DNA of 64,000 bases from Geodermatophilus sp. DSM 45219 (GTDB lineage Bacteria > Actinomycetota > Actinomycetes > Mycobacteriales > Geodermatophilaceae): NCBI RefSeq assembly GCF_900104025.1, contig NZ_FNIQ01000006.1, positions 186,001 through 250,000 on the forward strand, written 5' to 3'. The notes under the pieces were generated by a model that saw only the letters and a program-made list of their open reading frames with translations, was not told the DNA's origin and searched no databases. A program made the translations under genes and the position numbers. Shown one piece after another: positions 44,866 to 54,213 of this stretch. Numbering within the stretch: the first letter of the stretch is position 1; each line of letters opens with the position of its first letter.

Positions 44866-44948
44866 CCACGGCCCCGGCCGCGGGGCGGCGTGCTGTGGAC
44901 GCGATGCCGCGACAGGAGCTCTGAGCAGCAATCTGCAGCCCACGCTGC

Positions 44949-44954
44949 TAATGT
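44949..44954 (+). promoter_or_regulatory. Candidate -10 element of the FitAB/VapBC operon
   Basis: TAATGT lies six bases before the ATG of the antitoxin gene, fitting a leaderless transcript. It is followed directly by the palindrome TGCATGCA, which overlaps the start codon and is a plausible site for the RHH antitoxin. No -35 element was identified. Confidence 0.35.
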
Positions 44955-44960
44955 GCATGC

Positions 44961-45197
44961 ATGCCGGTGTCGATGACCATCCGCGACGTCCCTGACGAGA
45001 CGCGTGATGAGCTGGCTGCCCGCGCGGCCCGCGCCGGTCAGTCGTTGCAGGAGTACGTCCGCGCCCAGCTGACCGAGCTGGCCCGGCGGCCCAGCCCCGC
45101 CGACCTGTGGGACCGGGTACAGCACCGGGTCCGGGCGACGGGCACCAGGTTGCCGGCGGCGGAGATCCTCGACCTGCGCGACCACGACCGCACGTGA
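44961..45197 (+). CDS. FitA/VapB-type ribbon-helix-helix antitoxin
   Basis: 78 residues. The N-terminus MPVSMTIRDVPDETRDELAA then RAARAGQSLQEYVRAQLTEL is a ribbon-helix-helix DNA-binding domain of the FitA type. The C-terminal tail (LPAAEILDLRDHDRT) would lie in the PIN toxin's active site. The stop overlaps the toxin GTG by four bases. It should repress its own operon together with the toxin. Confidence 0.88.
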   Translation: MPVSMTIRDVPDETRDELAARAARAGQSLQEYVRAQLTELARRPSPADLWDRVQHRVRATGTRLPAAEILDLRDHDRT

Positions 45198-45592
45198 CCA
45201 TCGTCGTCGACTCCTCCGCGGTGGTCGCCGCATTGGTGGACGACGGTCCCGAGGGGGCGTGGGCGCGGAGCGGCCTGCGTCGCAACGTCCTGGTGGCGCC
45301 GGCACATCTGTACGTCGAGGTGTCGAACGTGCTCCGGCGCGCGGTCCTGGCCCGGCGACTCGGGCGGGATGCCGCCGCACTGGCGCACCGCGACCTCGTG
45401 CAGCTGCCCGTGACGACCTTCCCCTTCGAGCCGTTGGGCGACCGCGTCTGGGAGCTGCACCCCACGGTGACCGCCTACGACGCCGCCTTCGTCGCCCTCG
45501 CCGAGGAGCTGGGCGCGCCGCTGTGGACCCTCGACCGGAGGCTCGCCGACGCATCAGGTCCGCGGTGCACCTTCCGGACACCTGACCGCTGA
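45194..45592 (+). CDS. vapC: FitB/VapC-type PIN-domain toxin
   Basis: 132 residues, GTG start within the antitoxin stop (GTGA). A complete PIN domain: VTIVVDSSAVVAAL with catalytic Asp6, HLYVEVSNVLRRAV with Glu, TVTAYDAAFVALAEELGAP with Asp, and LWTLDRRLADASG. PIN toxins are Mg-dependent endoribonucleases cutting tRNA, rRNA or mRNA; the target cannot be told. Forms an operon with the antitoxin just upstream. The stretch 45593-45787 downstream shows no gene. Confidence 0.88.
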   Translation: MTIVVDSSAVVAALVDDGPEGAWARSGLRRNVLVAPAHLYVEVSNVLRRAVLARRLGRDAAALAHRDLVQLPVTTFPFEPLGDRVWELHPTVTAYDAAFVALAEELGAPLWTLDRRLADASGPRCTFRTPDR

Positions 45593-45787
45593 GCCGTCAC
45601 CGGTCGCGGTCGGCCAGCCGGGCCCGGTCCGCAGGCGGAGGCCCGTGGCCGACGCCGCGGGCTGCTCGCGCCGAGCGAGATGACCCGCATCGAGGGACAG
45701 CTGCGGGTGTACCTCGGACTCTGAACGCGCGGCCGGTGGCTCGACGCCCTGCTCCGGTCGCCATGACGGCTTCGGGGCGCTCGATGG

Positions 45788-46204
45788 TCAGGTCAGCCCG
45801 GGCAGGTTCACCACGATCGCCTCCTGGCTGCTCCGCGCGATGACCACCACGGCCTCCTCGTCGGTCGGGTTCTCCTCGCGGTGCGGGGTGTACGGAGGGA
45901 CGAAGACGTAGTCACCGGGCGCGGTGGCCAGCCGGACCTCCTCGCCGTCCTCCGCGAAGACGAACACCGGGTGGCCGCGTAGCACGTGGATGGCGGTCTC
46001 GGAGTCACCGTGGTGGTGGTCGCCCGACGACGTCCGCGGGGCGACGTGCGTCTGGCCCATCCACACCCGCTGGGAGCCGACCGTCTTCGCCGACACCGCC
46101 TCCAGCCTCGTCATGCCGCCGGTCTGGCCGGTGTCGCCGGTGAGCTCGTCGGCCCGGACGTGCCGCAGCGGCTGGTGCCAGCCGTCGATGGGTTCCTCGG
46201 TCAT
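45788..46204 (-). CDS. Cupin-domain protein
   Basis: 138 residues from ATG 46204. The cupin motifs are clear: SGDHHHGDSETAIHVLRGHP (metal ligands His-His-Glu), VFVFAEDGEEVRLATAPGDY, then VFVPPYTPHREENPTDEEAV with the second His. Small cupins of this kind bind a metal and a small ligand. Substrate unknown. Divergent from the secreted PHA depolymerase gene. Confidence 0.8.
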   Translation of the reverse strand: MTEEPIDGWHQPLRHVRADELTGDTGQTGGMTRLEAVSAKTVGSQRVWMGQTHVAPRTSSGDHHHGDSETAIHVLRGHPVFVFAEDGEEVRLATAPGDYVFVPPYTPHREENPTDEEAVVVIARSSQEAIVVNLPGLT

Positions 46205-46306
46205 GGCGGTCAGCCGACCGCGCCGCCACGCGGGCGTCAAGCCGAGGTTTGGACACCGCCTGCTGTGAGCACCGTCACGGGCTGGTGACCCAGAGCTGGA
46301 GGACCA

Positions 46307-47386
46307 GTGACCCGTCCGCGAGCAGGACTGCGCCGGCGCATCGGCGTCCTGGCGACCGCCTTCGTCCTCGCCGTCGCCGGCCTGACCGCCGGCCAGGCCG
46401 CGCAGGGAGCGGCACCTACCGCGCTGCCCCGGCTGGCGACCAGCGGCACCTACGTCACCGGCATCTCCTCCGGCGGGTACATGGCCACCCAGCTCCAGGT
46501 GGCCTACTCGAGCCGGATCCGCGGTGCCGCCGTGGTCAGCGCCGGCCCCTACTGGTGCGCCATGGGCAACGTCGCCGTCGCGCTCTACGCCTGCGCCGAC
46601 TCGGCCCTGCCGCGCGACCTGTCGCTGCAGTACGCGAAGACGGCCGAGTACGAGCGCGACGGCAAGATCGACCCCACGGCGAACCTGGCCCGCATCCCCA
46701 CCTGGCTCTTCCACGGCAGCCAGGACCCGACCGTCAAGCGCCCGGTCGCCGACGACCTGGCCGCCTACTACCGCCACTACGGGACGCCGCTGACCTACCA
46801 GTCCGGCATCGCGGCCGGTCACGGCTGGATCAGCCCGCTCGGGCCGGTCGCATGCGGTGCCACCGCAGCGCCATACATCAACAACTGCGCCCCTTACGAC
46901 GCGCAGGCCGAGTCGCTGCGCGTCATGTTCGGCTCGGTCAACGCCCCGAACGCCGGCAAGGCCCGCGGCACGGTCACCGAGTTCTCCCAGGACCCGTACG
47001 CCGTCCCGCCGTCCCCGGGCATCGGCGACGTCACCCGCACCGGGGCGGCCGCGATCGGCATGGGCTCGACCGGCTACCTGTACACGCCGGCCGACTGCGC
47101 GAAGAAGAACGCCTCGTGCAAGGTCGTCGTGGCCCTGCACGGGTGCCAGCAGACCGCCGAGCAGATCGGCCGCACCTTCGTCGAGCAGTCCAACCTCAAC
47201 GCCTACGCCGACACCAACCGCTTCGTCGTCCTCTACCCGCAGGCCCGGCCCGACGCCACGCTCGGCAACCCCAAGGGGTGCTGGGACTGGTGGGGCTACC
47301 TCGGCCCCGGGGACGTCGACTACGCGACCAAGCGCGGGCCGCAGATGGCCACCGTGATGAGCATGGTGACCGCCCTGGGTGGCTGA
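46307..47386 (+). CDS. Secreted short-chain polyhydroxyalkanoate depolymerase (PHB depolymerase family, type 2 domain)
   Basis: 359 residues. A signal peptide (MTRPRAGLRRRIGVLATAFV, then LAVAGLTAGQAAQGA) is followed by the catalytic domain. The lipase box GISSGGYM lies at about 51-58 with nucleophile Ser, TWLFHGSQDPTVKRPVADDL holds the catalytic Asp, and GHGW the His. Five or more cysteines (WCAM, YACAD, CGATAAPYINNC, DCAKKNASC) suggest disulfides in the exported enzyme; VVALHGCQQTAEQIGRTFVE is a family hallmark. It degrades extracellular PHB-like polyester. GTG start; no linker or substrate-binding domain is present at the end. Confidence 0.85.
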   Translation: MTRPRAGLRRRIGVLATAFVLAVAGLTAGQAAQGAAPTALPRLATSGTYVTGISSGGYMATQLQVAYSSRIRGAAVVSAGPYWCAMGNVAVALYACADSALPRDLSLQYAKTAEYERDGKIDPTANLARIPTWLFHGSQDPTVKRPVADDLAAYYRHYGTPLTYQSGIAAGHGWISPLGPVACGATAAPYINNCAPYDAQAESLRVMFGSVNAPNAGKARGTVTEFSQDPYAVPPSPGIGDVTRTGAAAIGMGSTGYLYTPADCAKKNASCKVVVALHGCQQTAEQIGRTFVEQSNLNAYADTNRFVVLYPQARPDATLGNPKGCWDWWGYLGPGDVDYATKRGPQMATVMSMVTALGG

Positions 47387-47394
47387 GCGGGCCG

Positions 47395-47838
47395 TCAGGA
47401 CGTGAGGCCGTGCCGCTCGACGATGCGCTGCGATCCCTCGAAGTCGGTGTCGCACTGATAGGAGGCGGCGAGCGCGACGAGCTGCTCCTGCGTCGGTGGC
47501 TCGGTCAACGCGTCGAGCCGGCGGAAGAACTGCTCGAGCCCGGCCGGGGAGACGAGGTCCAGCACCGCGGCCGGCTCGTCCCCGGCGTTCCAGTACGTGT
47601 GCCACTGGTCGCGCGGCTTGACGATCAGGTCACCGGGTCCGGCCAGCACCTCGTCGTCCCCGAGGACGGCGCCCATCCGCCCGGAGAGGACGTAGGTGAA
47701 CTCGTCCTCCCGGTGGTGGCGGTGCAGCGGGGCGGCCAGCGACCGGGGTGCGAACACGTGCCGGACGACGGCGAACCGGCCGCCGGTGTCCTCCCCGTCG
47801 ATCAGGAACCGGTCCCGGGCGCGGACGGAGCCGTCCAT
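47395..47838 (-). CDS. Cupin-domain protein
   Basis: 147 residues, ATG 47838 preceded by GGAGGGACG. Cupin motif 1 is PLHRHHREDEFTYVLSGRMG (His, His, Glu), motif 2 is LIVKPRDQWHTYWNAGDEPA (His). The C-terminal helix region AGLEQFFRRLDALTEPPTQE is typical of quercetinase-like or general cupins of about this length. Substrate unknown. It follows the flippase-like gene by 11 bases and may be cotranscribed with it. Confidence 0.8.
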   Translation of the reverse strand: MDGSVRARDRFLIDGEDTGGRFAVVRHVFAPRSLAAPLHRHHREDEFTYVLSGRMGAVLGDDEVLAGPGDLIVKPRDQWHTYWNAGDEPAAVLDLVSPAGLEQFFRRLDALTEPPTQEQLVALAASYQCDTDFEGSQRIVERHGLTS

Positions 47839-47849
47839 CGTCGTCCCTC

Positions 47850-50315
47850 CTACACGTGGTCGGATCTCCGGAGCCAGGCGAAGGCAGCCCAGCCGGGCAG
47901 GATCGGCAGCCAGAACGTGGCGAGCCGGTAGAGGAACACGGCCGGGACGGCGACCGTGTGGTCCATCCCGGCGGCGACCAGCCCCGCGATCAGGGCGGCC
48001 TCCAGCGCGCCGAGGCCGCCGGGCGTCGGGGCGGCGGCCGCGACGGCAGCCCCGACGAGGTAGACGGCGCCCACGGTCGCCAGGCCCAAACCCCCGCCGA
48101 AGGCCCGCGTGGACAGGTAGAGGCAGACCAGATAGCCGAGGGTGACCACGGCCGCGCCGCCCAGCAGCAGCGCCAGCTTCCCGGGGCGGCGCAGAGCGGG
48201 GCCGACGCCGTGGACCGACCGCTGCACCAGCGGGACCAGCCTCGCGACGACCAGCCGGCGGACCGCCGGGACGGCGAGCGCCGCGGCGGCCAGCGCGAGG
48301 ACCACCAGCACCCCCCACAGGACGGCCTGCGGGCGGGGCAGCCGGAGGGACCCGAAGGCCGACTGCCCGGCCCAGACGGCGAAGACCACCATGAGGACGA
48401 CGTGCACGACCGAGCCGGCCGCGTAGCTCAGCCCGACCCCGGACGTGGCCACCGGCAGGTCCACACCGCTCTTCTGCAGGTAGCGCACGTTCAGCGCCAT
48501 CCCGCCGAGTCCGGCCGGCGCCAGCTTGCTGGCGAACGAGGAGGCGAGCTGGGCGACGAAGGTCGTCAGCGGGCGCAGCCGGGCCGGGACGGCGCCGACG
48601 ATGCTCAGGGTGGCCCCCGCGTAGGTCAGCGCGGACACCGCCAGGATCCACGGCAGCCAGACCCAGTCGGCGGCGCGGACCCGCGCGACCATGCCGCCCA
48701 CGTCGCCGAGCTGGGGCGCGAGGAGGTAGGTGGCGGCCACCAGCAGGACGACGGTGAGGACCGTCGTGCGGTGGATCCGCTCCAGGTCCGCCAGCTCCGG
48801 CTCCGGGACCCCGCTCCGCCGGCACACGGCCGCCCGGATACGGGGGAGGAGCTGCTCCTTGCGGTGCCTCAGCGCGTCCCGGGTGGCGCCGCTGAGGCTG
48901 TTCGGCTGCAGCCGGGGGAGCGCGGCGGCCACGGCCTCGGGTCCCAGCCGGTCGATCGCCGCGTCGACGGCCGGCTCGACGCCGACGTCCAGGGCCAGCG
49001 CGACGAGGAGCTGGGCGACGTCCGCGTCGAGGAGCGCGGGGGAGGCGGCGACCTCGCTGAAGCCGAAGTCGATCAGCCACGGGGTCCCCGTGGGGTCGAG
49101 CAGGATGTTGGCGCGGCGCAGGTCGCGGTGGGCGACGGAGTGCCGGCGCAGGACGGCGACCTGCTCCCAGATCTGGGACAGCACCAGAGGGGGAACGGAG
49201 TCGGGAGGCAGCCGGTCGAGGGTGGAGCCGTCCACGAGGTCGTAGGACAGCAGGAACGAGTCGGACCCCACCGGCGCGATGGCGCGCAGCCGCGGGGTCC
49301 GCGCACCGGCGTCCCGGACGAGCAGCGACACCAGCGCCTCGTGCTCAACGGTCCGGCGCAGCGAGGAGAACGGCCGCTCGTCCCCGACGTCCTTGAGCCG
49401 GAGGAAGCGGTAGACCCGGAACAGCAGGTCCGCGGCGCGGTTGTCCGCGCCCATGACCTTGGTGAAGACCCGGCCGCCGTCCTGCAGAGTGGCGACGTAG
49501 GGCACCGAGCCGCGGGCGTCGACCACCGCCGGGTGCAGGTCGGCCGGGGGCAGGCCGCCGCCGGTCAGCGCCGCGGCGACCGCGCCGAGCGTCGGCCGCC
49601 TGCTGGGGCGGCCGAGCAGCAGCAGCGTCGCGGAGCCCGCCAGGGCGCCGAGGACGAGCGCGACCGCCAGCGTGCCCGGGTGGGCGATCGGCACCAACAG
49701 CCGCAGCAGGACGACCAGCGCCAGCAGCCGGGCCCCGGCGCGTCGCCAGCGCCGGGACACGAACGGCCCGAGGACGACGAACGACGCGGCCATCACCGCG
49801 ACGCCGTCCACGGTGAGCGTGCTGTCGACGCCACCGCGCCGCGCCACCTCGGCCACCAGGGCGTCCGTGTCCGCCCGGTCGACGAGCCACCCGGCCCCCA
49901 GCAGCAGCAGGACCGCGAGGACGCCGCTGATCAGCAGGTGCCCCAGCAGCCGGGCGTGCCGCGTCACCAGCGGCGCGGCCCATGCTCCGACGAGCGACGC
50001 CAGGACCAGCAGGGTCACCGCGCCGGCCAGGATCCGGCCGACCGCTGGAGTCAGGAACGACAGCCGCTGGACGAGGTCCTCGTCCAGCGCGGTGGACTCG
50101 TCGCGCGCCCACCGGGCGAGGCCGAGGAGCAGCAACGCGAGGACGGCGAACACGACGGTGCGGAGGACGTCGCTCGGGGACCGTTCGTAGCCGGTGACCT
50201 CCTCCTCGGTGCGGTCGCCGCTCACCGGTACGGCGTCGCGCGCCGGAGGAACCGGGGGAGCCGCCACGCGTGGGGCGCGAGGGCTCGGGAGCGCCGTCCC
50301 TGTAGTCCGCTCCAT
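47850..50315 (-). CDS. Kinase-like domain fused to a lysylphosphatidylglycerol-synthase-type flippase
   Basis: 821 residues. Start ATG 50315 has GGGAGGGG upstream. Several membrane helices (about 50-190) precede a cytosolic kinase-like domain (about 250-450) with YDLVDGSTLDRLPPDS, VAHRDLRRANILLDPTG (HRDxxxxN) and PWLIDFGFSE (DFG); these conserve catalytic Asp, Asn and Mg-binding Asp. Then comes an eight-or-so-helix LPG_synthase_TM (DUF2156-less) flippase region, with SSFASKLAPAGLGGMALNVR and AAAPTPGGLGALEAALIAGL. Fusions of this type exist in actinobacteria; the substrate may be an amphipathic lipid or precursor. Kinase activity is inferred from the motifs. Confidence 0.8.
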   Translation of the reverse strand: MERTTGTALPSPRAPRVAAPPVPPARDAVPVSGDRTEEEVTGYERSPSDVLRTVVFAVLALLLLGLARWARDESTALDEDLVQRLSFLTPAVGRILAGAVTLLVLASLVGAWAAPLVTRHARLLGHLLISGVLAVLLLLGAGWLVDRADTDALVAEVARRGGVDSTLTVDGVAVMAASFVVLGPFVSRRWRRAGARLLALVVLLRLLVPIAHPGTLAVALVLGALAGSATLLLLGRPSRRPTLGAVAAALTGGGLPPADLHPAVVDARGSVPYVATLQDGGRVFTKVMGADNRAADLLFRVYRFLRLKDVGDERPFSSLRRTVEHEALVSLLVRDAGARTPRLRAIAPVGSDSFLLSYDLVDGSTLDRLPPDSVPPLVLSQIWEQVAVLRRHSVAHRDLRRANILLDPTGTPWLIDFGFSEVAASPALLDADVAQLLVALALDVGVEPAVDAAIDRLGPEAVAAALPRLQPNSLSGATRDALRHRKEQLLPRIRAAVCRRSGVPEPELADLERIHRTTVLTVVLLVAATYLLAPQLGDVGGMVARVRAADWVWLPWILAVSALTYAGATLSIVGAVPARLRPLTTFVAQLASSFASKLAPAGLGGMALNVRYLQKSGVDLPVATSGVGLSYAAGSVVHVVLMVVFAVWAGQSAFGSLRLPRPQAVLWGVLVVLALAAAALAVPAVRRLVVARLVPLVQRSVHGVGPALRRPGKLALLLGGAAVVTLGYLVCLYLSTRAFGGGLGLATVGAVYLVGAAVAAAAPTPGGLGALEAALIAGLVAAGMDHTVAVPAVFLYRLATFWLPILPGWAAFAWLRRSDHV

Positions 50316-50702
50316 GCCGTCCACCCCTCCCGGCCACGGTCCCGGGTCGTCGGCCACACGGGCGGGGTGGCCGGCCCGGTCGACGGACTCGGCGGGCAAC
50401 GAGGGTAGGGGTGGACGCCCCGCGGTGGGCCCGGTCAGGCCTCGCCGGCCTTCGGTCGAAGCCCCCACCGGCGTGCTGCACCTGCCCGTGGGAGCGCGGT
50501 CGCGGTGCGAGTGGGCTGACGCTCCGCCACGTCCGGGGAGCGGGGGAACAGCGGCTCAGCGCGGAGCGGGCAGGTCCTCGAGGTCTGGGATGCTTGGTGG
50601 TATCGCACGGAGCTCACGGTCAGGGCCGCTCGCGGACCCCACCTGCACCGTGCTCCGGCGCCGTGGCCGGTCGGCGCGGGAGGCACCAGGACGGCGTCGT
50701 CC
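50316..50702. other. Divergent region without a recognisable gene
   Basis: 387 bases between the flippase-like gene and the nuclease-helicase gene. No frame shows a domain or a good start. Promoters of both divergent genes should lie here, but I cannot place them with confidence. Confidence 0.4.
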
Positions 50703-53700
50703 GTGGCAGGGTCCTCCAGGCTCTGCACTCGGCACCACGGGGGGACGTTGTACCGCGTCGACGGGCGGCTGGTCCTCAGCCCCAGTGACCTGACCCGGCA
50801 CCAGGAGTGCCACCACCTCACCGCGCTCAACCTCCAGGTGGCCGAACGCCGGCTGGACCCGCCGGCCGAGGGTGCCAGCGACCAGACGGTGCTCGTCGCC
50901 GACCTCGGGATCGCGCACGAGCTGCGCTACCTGGAGTCGCTGGAGGAGCAGGGGCTGACGGTCGCCCGGCTGGCGGGCCGCCGCAGCGAGGAGGCCACGC
51001 TCGCGGCGATGCGGGCCGGCGTCGACGTCGTCCACCAGGCGACGCTGTCCGACGGCACCTGGGGCGGCCAGGCCGACTTCCTCCTCCGCGTGGACCAGCC
51101 GTCCGACCTCGGGGAGTGGTCCTACGAGGTCGCCGACGCCAAGCTCGCCCGCCGCATCAAGGTGCCGGCGCTGCTGCAGATGGCCACCTACGCCGACCGG
51201 CTCGCCACCCTGCAGGGCCGCACGCCCGAGCGGATCAGCGTCGTCACCGGCGACGGCGAGACCCGCCCGTGGCGGCTGGTCGACGTGGCCGCCTACGCCC
51301 GCCGCGCCCGCGCCCGGCTGGAAGGCTTCATCGCCGACCCGGTGGACACCGTCCCCGTCCCCGTCGCCCACTGCGACCAGTGCACCTGGGCGGTCCGCTG
51401 CTCCAGCGAGCTGCGCACCAGCGACGACCTCAGCCTCGTCGCCGGCATGCGCCGCGACCACCGCGCCGCCCTCAACGGCGCCGGCATCGCCACGCTCGAG
51501 CAGCTCGCCGGCGCACCCGACGACGTCCTCCGGGCCACCGGCATCAGCCGGGGGACCCGGGAGCGACTCCGCGACCAGGCCCGCGAGCAGCTCCGCGGCC
51601 GCGCGGCCGGCGCCCCCACGCGGACGCTGCTCACGCCGCAGACGGCGCAGGGACTCCTGCGGCTCCCCGAGCCCAGCCCCGGCGACCTCTACCTCGACTT
51701 CGAGGGCGACCCGCTCGCCGGCGACGGCGACGGGCTGGAGTACCTCGCCGGCCTGGGCGACCGAGCAGGCACCTTCACCGCCCTCTGGGCGCATGACGCC
51801 GCCGAGGAGCGGCAGATGGTGACCGACCTCGTCGACCGGATCGTCGCGGCCTGGCGCGCCGACCCCGGCATGCACGTCTACCACTACGCGGCCTACGAGG
51901 TCAGCGCGCTCAACCGGCTCACCGGGCGGTACGGCGTCCGCGAGGCGGAGCTGGACCAGCTGCTGCGCGCCGAGCGGTTCGTCGACCTCTATCCGGTCGT
52001 GACGCAGTCGATGCGGATCAGCGGGGAGTCCTACTCGATCAAGAAGGTCGAGGCCTTCTACGGGCGCGCGCACACCGGCGACGTCGCCGACGCGATGAGC
52101 AGCGTCGTCGAGTACGAGAAGTGGCTGATCGACCGCGACCCGGCCCGGCTGCGGTCGATCGAGGACTACAACAGGGACGACGTCGACTCCACCCGCGAGC
52201 TGCACGACTGGCTGGAAAGGGAACGCGCCGAGCTGGCGGCGCTGCACGGTCCGCAGCCGCGCCCGGGGGTGGCCGAGATCGCCGTCCCGGCGCCGCGCTC
52301 GGACGCCGAGGTCGCGGAGCTGGCGCTGGTCGAGCAGCTGCAGGACCGCGGGCACGACCTCCTCGGCGACCTGGTGCAGTGGCACCGCCGCGAGGCCCGT
52401 CCCGGCTGGTGGGAGTTCTTCAGCCGCGGCGACCTGGACGACGACCAGCTCGTCGAGGACCGGACGGCGCTCGGCGGGCTGTCCGCCGCGGTCGAGATCG
52501 GCGCCGAGAAGCGCAGCAGGCTCTACGAGTTCAGCTTCCCGCCGCAGGACGCCAAGCTCTCGGTCGGCAAGCCGGCGTTCGACGTCGACAGCCGGGTGCG
52601 GATCGGCGAGGTGCGCGAGCTGGACGCGGTCGCCGGGCGGGTCGTCGTGAAGAGCACCAAGCCGCCTTCCCCGGTGCGTGGCCTCGGCCCGGAGGGGCCC
52701 TTGAACGACGAGCAGCTGCGCGCGGCGATCGCGGCCACCGCGGACGCCGTCCTGGCCGGGGAGTCCTGTCTCGGCCGGCGGCTGCTCGACCGCGTCGTCC
52801 CCGCGGACACCCGCCGGCTGCCGGGGGAGGAGGCCGGCGACGCCGTCGTCCGGCTCGGCCTGGCGCTGGACGGCGAGGTGCTCGCGGTGCAGGGGCCGCC
52901 CGGGAGCGGCAAGACGCGGGCGGCGTCCCGGCTGATCCGCGCGCTGCTCGACGCCGGCAAGAAGGTCGGGGTCACGGCGCAGTCCCACGCGGTGATCGGC
53001 AACGTGCTCAGCGCCGTCGGGCGGCCGGCGCTGCAGAAGTGCGAGGAGTCGCAGGCCTGCGGGGCGCCGGGGGTGGAGTGGTCCCGCGACGCCGCCGACG
53101 TGGCCTCGCGGCTGCTGGACGGGTCGGCGTCGCTGGTCGGCGGGACGTCGTGGTTCTGGGCTCGTCCGGACCTGGCCGAGGCGGTCGACGTGCTGGTCAT
53201 CGACGAGGCCGGGCAGTTCTCGCTGGCCAACGCGGTCGCCGTGGCTCGGTCGGCTCGCTCGCTGGTGCTGCTCGGCGACCCCCAGCAGCTGGCCCAGCCG
53301 ACGCAGGCGGTGCACCCGGGGGAGTCGGGGCTCTCGGCGCTGGAGCACCTGCTCGACGGGCACCCGACCGTGCCCGAGGACCGCGGCGTGTTCCTCGACC
53401 GCACCTACCGGATGCACCCGGCGCTGACCGCGTTCGTGTCCGACCTGGCCTACGAAGGCCGGCTGGAGTCCGCGGCCGGCCGCGAGCGGATCGCGGTGGA
53501 CGGCCGGTCCAGCGGGCTCGCCGTCCGGTTCGTGGAACACCTGCAGCCGTCGATGGCGGCGTCGCCGGACGAGGCGTCTGCGGTGGCCGGGGTGTGGCAC
53601 TCGCTGCAGGGGGTCGGCTGGGTCGACGCGGCGGGGGAGCGGTCTCCGATCGTTCCGGACGACGTGCTCGTGGTCGCGCCGTACAACAACCAGGTCGCGC

Positions 53701-53996
53701 TGATCCGGCGGGCGCTCCCGGACGGCGCACGGGTCGGCACCGTGGACAAGTTCCAGGGGCAGGAGGCGCCGGTCGTCGTCTACTCGATGACGTCGACCTC
53801 GGCCGAGGACGCGCCCCGCGGGGTCTCCTTCCTCTACGACCTGCACCGGCTCAACGTCGCGGTGTCCCGGGCCAAGGCGCTGGCCGTCGTGGTGATGAGC
53901 GAGGAGCTGCTCGACGCCGCCGTCCGGACGCCGGAGCAACTCCGCCAGGTCAACGCGCTGTGCCGGTTGGTCGAGATGGCCACCGTCATCCGCTGA
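50703..53996 (+). CDS. TM0106-type RecB-like nuclease fused to RNase H-like region and SF1 helicase
   Basis: 1097 residues. The N-terminal RecB-like nuclease (about 20-230) shows LSPSDLTRHQECHH, GTWGGQADFLLRVD, WSYEVADAKLARRIKVPALL (the D...D-x-K core) and a cysteine cluster CDQCTWAVRC. An RNase H-like exonuclease region begins at about 330 with LYLDFEGDPLAGDGDGLEYL. The SF1 helicase follows: QGPPGSGKTRAASRLIRALL near 730, LVIDEAGQFSLANAVAVARS, LLGDPQQLAQPTQ, VGTVDKFQGQEAPVVVYSM, RLNVAVSRAKALAVVVM. All motifs intact. The start is uncertain: GTG 50703 or TTG 50748, where family similarity begins. Likely DNA repair or defence. Confidence 0.83.
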   Translation: MAGSSRLCTRHHGGTLYRVDGRLVLSPSDLTRHQECHHLTALNLQVAERRLDPPAEGASDQTVLVADLGIAHELRYLESLEEQGLTVARLAGRRSEEATLAAMRAGVDVVHQATLSDGTWGGQADFLLRVDQPSDLGEWSYEVADAKLARRIKVPALLQMATYADRLATLQGRTPERISVVTGDGETRPWRLVDVAAYARRARARLEGFIADPVDTVPVPVAHCDQCTWAVRCSSELRTSDDLSLVAGMRRDHRAALNGAGIATLEQLAGAPDDVLRATGISRGTRERLRDQAREQLRGRAAGAPTRTLLTPQTAQGLLRLPEPSPGDLYLDFEGDPLAGDGDGLEYLAGLGDRAGTFTALWAHDAAEERQMVTDLVDRIVAAWRADPGMHVYHYAAYEVSALNRLTGRYGVREAELDQLLRAERFVDLYPVVTQSMRISGESYSIKKVEAFYGRAHTGDVADAMSSVVEYEKWLIDRDPARLRSIEDYNRDDVDSTRELHDWLERERAELAALHGPQPRPGVAEIAVPAPRSDAEVAELALVEQLQDRGHDLLGDLVQWHRREARPGWWEFFSRGDLDDDQLVEDRTALGGLSAAVEIGAEKRSRLYEFSFPPQDAKLSVGKPAFDVDSRVRIGEVRELDAVAGRVVVKSTKPPSPVRGLGPEGPLNDEQLRAAIAATADAVLAGESCLGRRLLDRVVPADTRRLPGEEAGDAVVRLGLALDGEVLAVQGPPGSGKTRAASRLIRALLDAGKKVGVTAQSHAVIGNVLSAVGRPALQKCEESQACGAPGVEWSRDAADVASRLLDGSASLVGGTSWFWARPDLAEAVDVLVIDEAGQFSLANAVAVARSARSLVLLGDPQQLAQPTQAVHPGESGLSALEHLLDGHPTVPEDRGVFLDRTYRMHPALTAFVSDLAYEGRLESAAGRERIAVDGRSSGLAVRFVEHLQPSMAASPDEASAVAGVWHSLQGVGWVDAAGERSPIVPDDVLVVAPYNNQVALIRRALPDGARVGTVDKFQGQEAPVVVYSMTSTSAEDAPRGVSFLYDLHRLNVAVSRAKALAVVVMSEELLDAAVRTPEQLRQVNALCRLVEMATVIR

Positions 53997-54076
53997 CGCT
54001 CGACTGCCGGTGCCGACCCGGCTCCGGTGTCATGAAGCCGGCGAGGCGGCTCCGCGGCGAGCGATACCTACTCAGC

Positions 54077-54122
54077 CGGACCTCAGCCTCTGCTCACCCG
54101 TGTAAGCAGAGGCTGAGGTCCG
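54077..54122. terminator. Bidirectional hairpin terminator
   Basis: A perfect 18-base-pair inverted repeat (arms 54077-54094 and 54105-54122; core CCTCAGCCTCTGCT) closes a 10-base loop. It lies 80 bases after the nuclease-helicase stop and before the 3' end of the convergent HAD gene. There is no U tract. Confidence 0.8.
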
Positions 54123-54213
54123 CGGAGAGGACTCCGGGCCGGCGGACCTCACGTCGTCCGGGCGTTCGAGCCGCCCAGGGTGTGGCGGCCCGGAGTCGCG
54201 GGCGGCCACCAGC

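Noticed and set aside
18600-44900. A prophage or integrative element carrying the island
   Set aside because: No integrase, terminase, structural genes, transposase, tRNA target or flanking direct repeats could be found by eye.
50556-53939. A 1127-residue minus-strand open frame
   Set aside because: It lies antisense to the well-supported nuclease-helicase gene and shows only low-complexity sequence.
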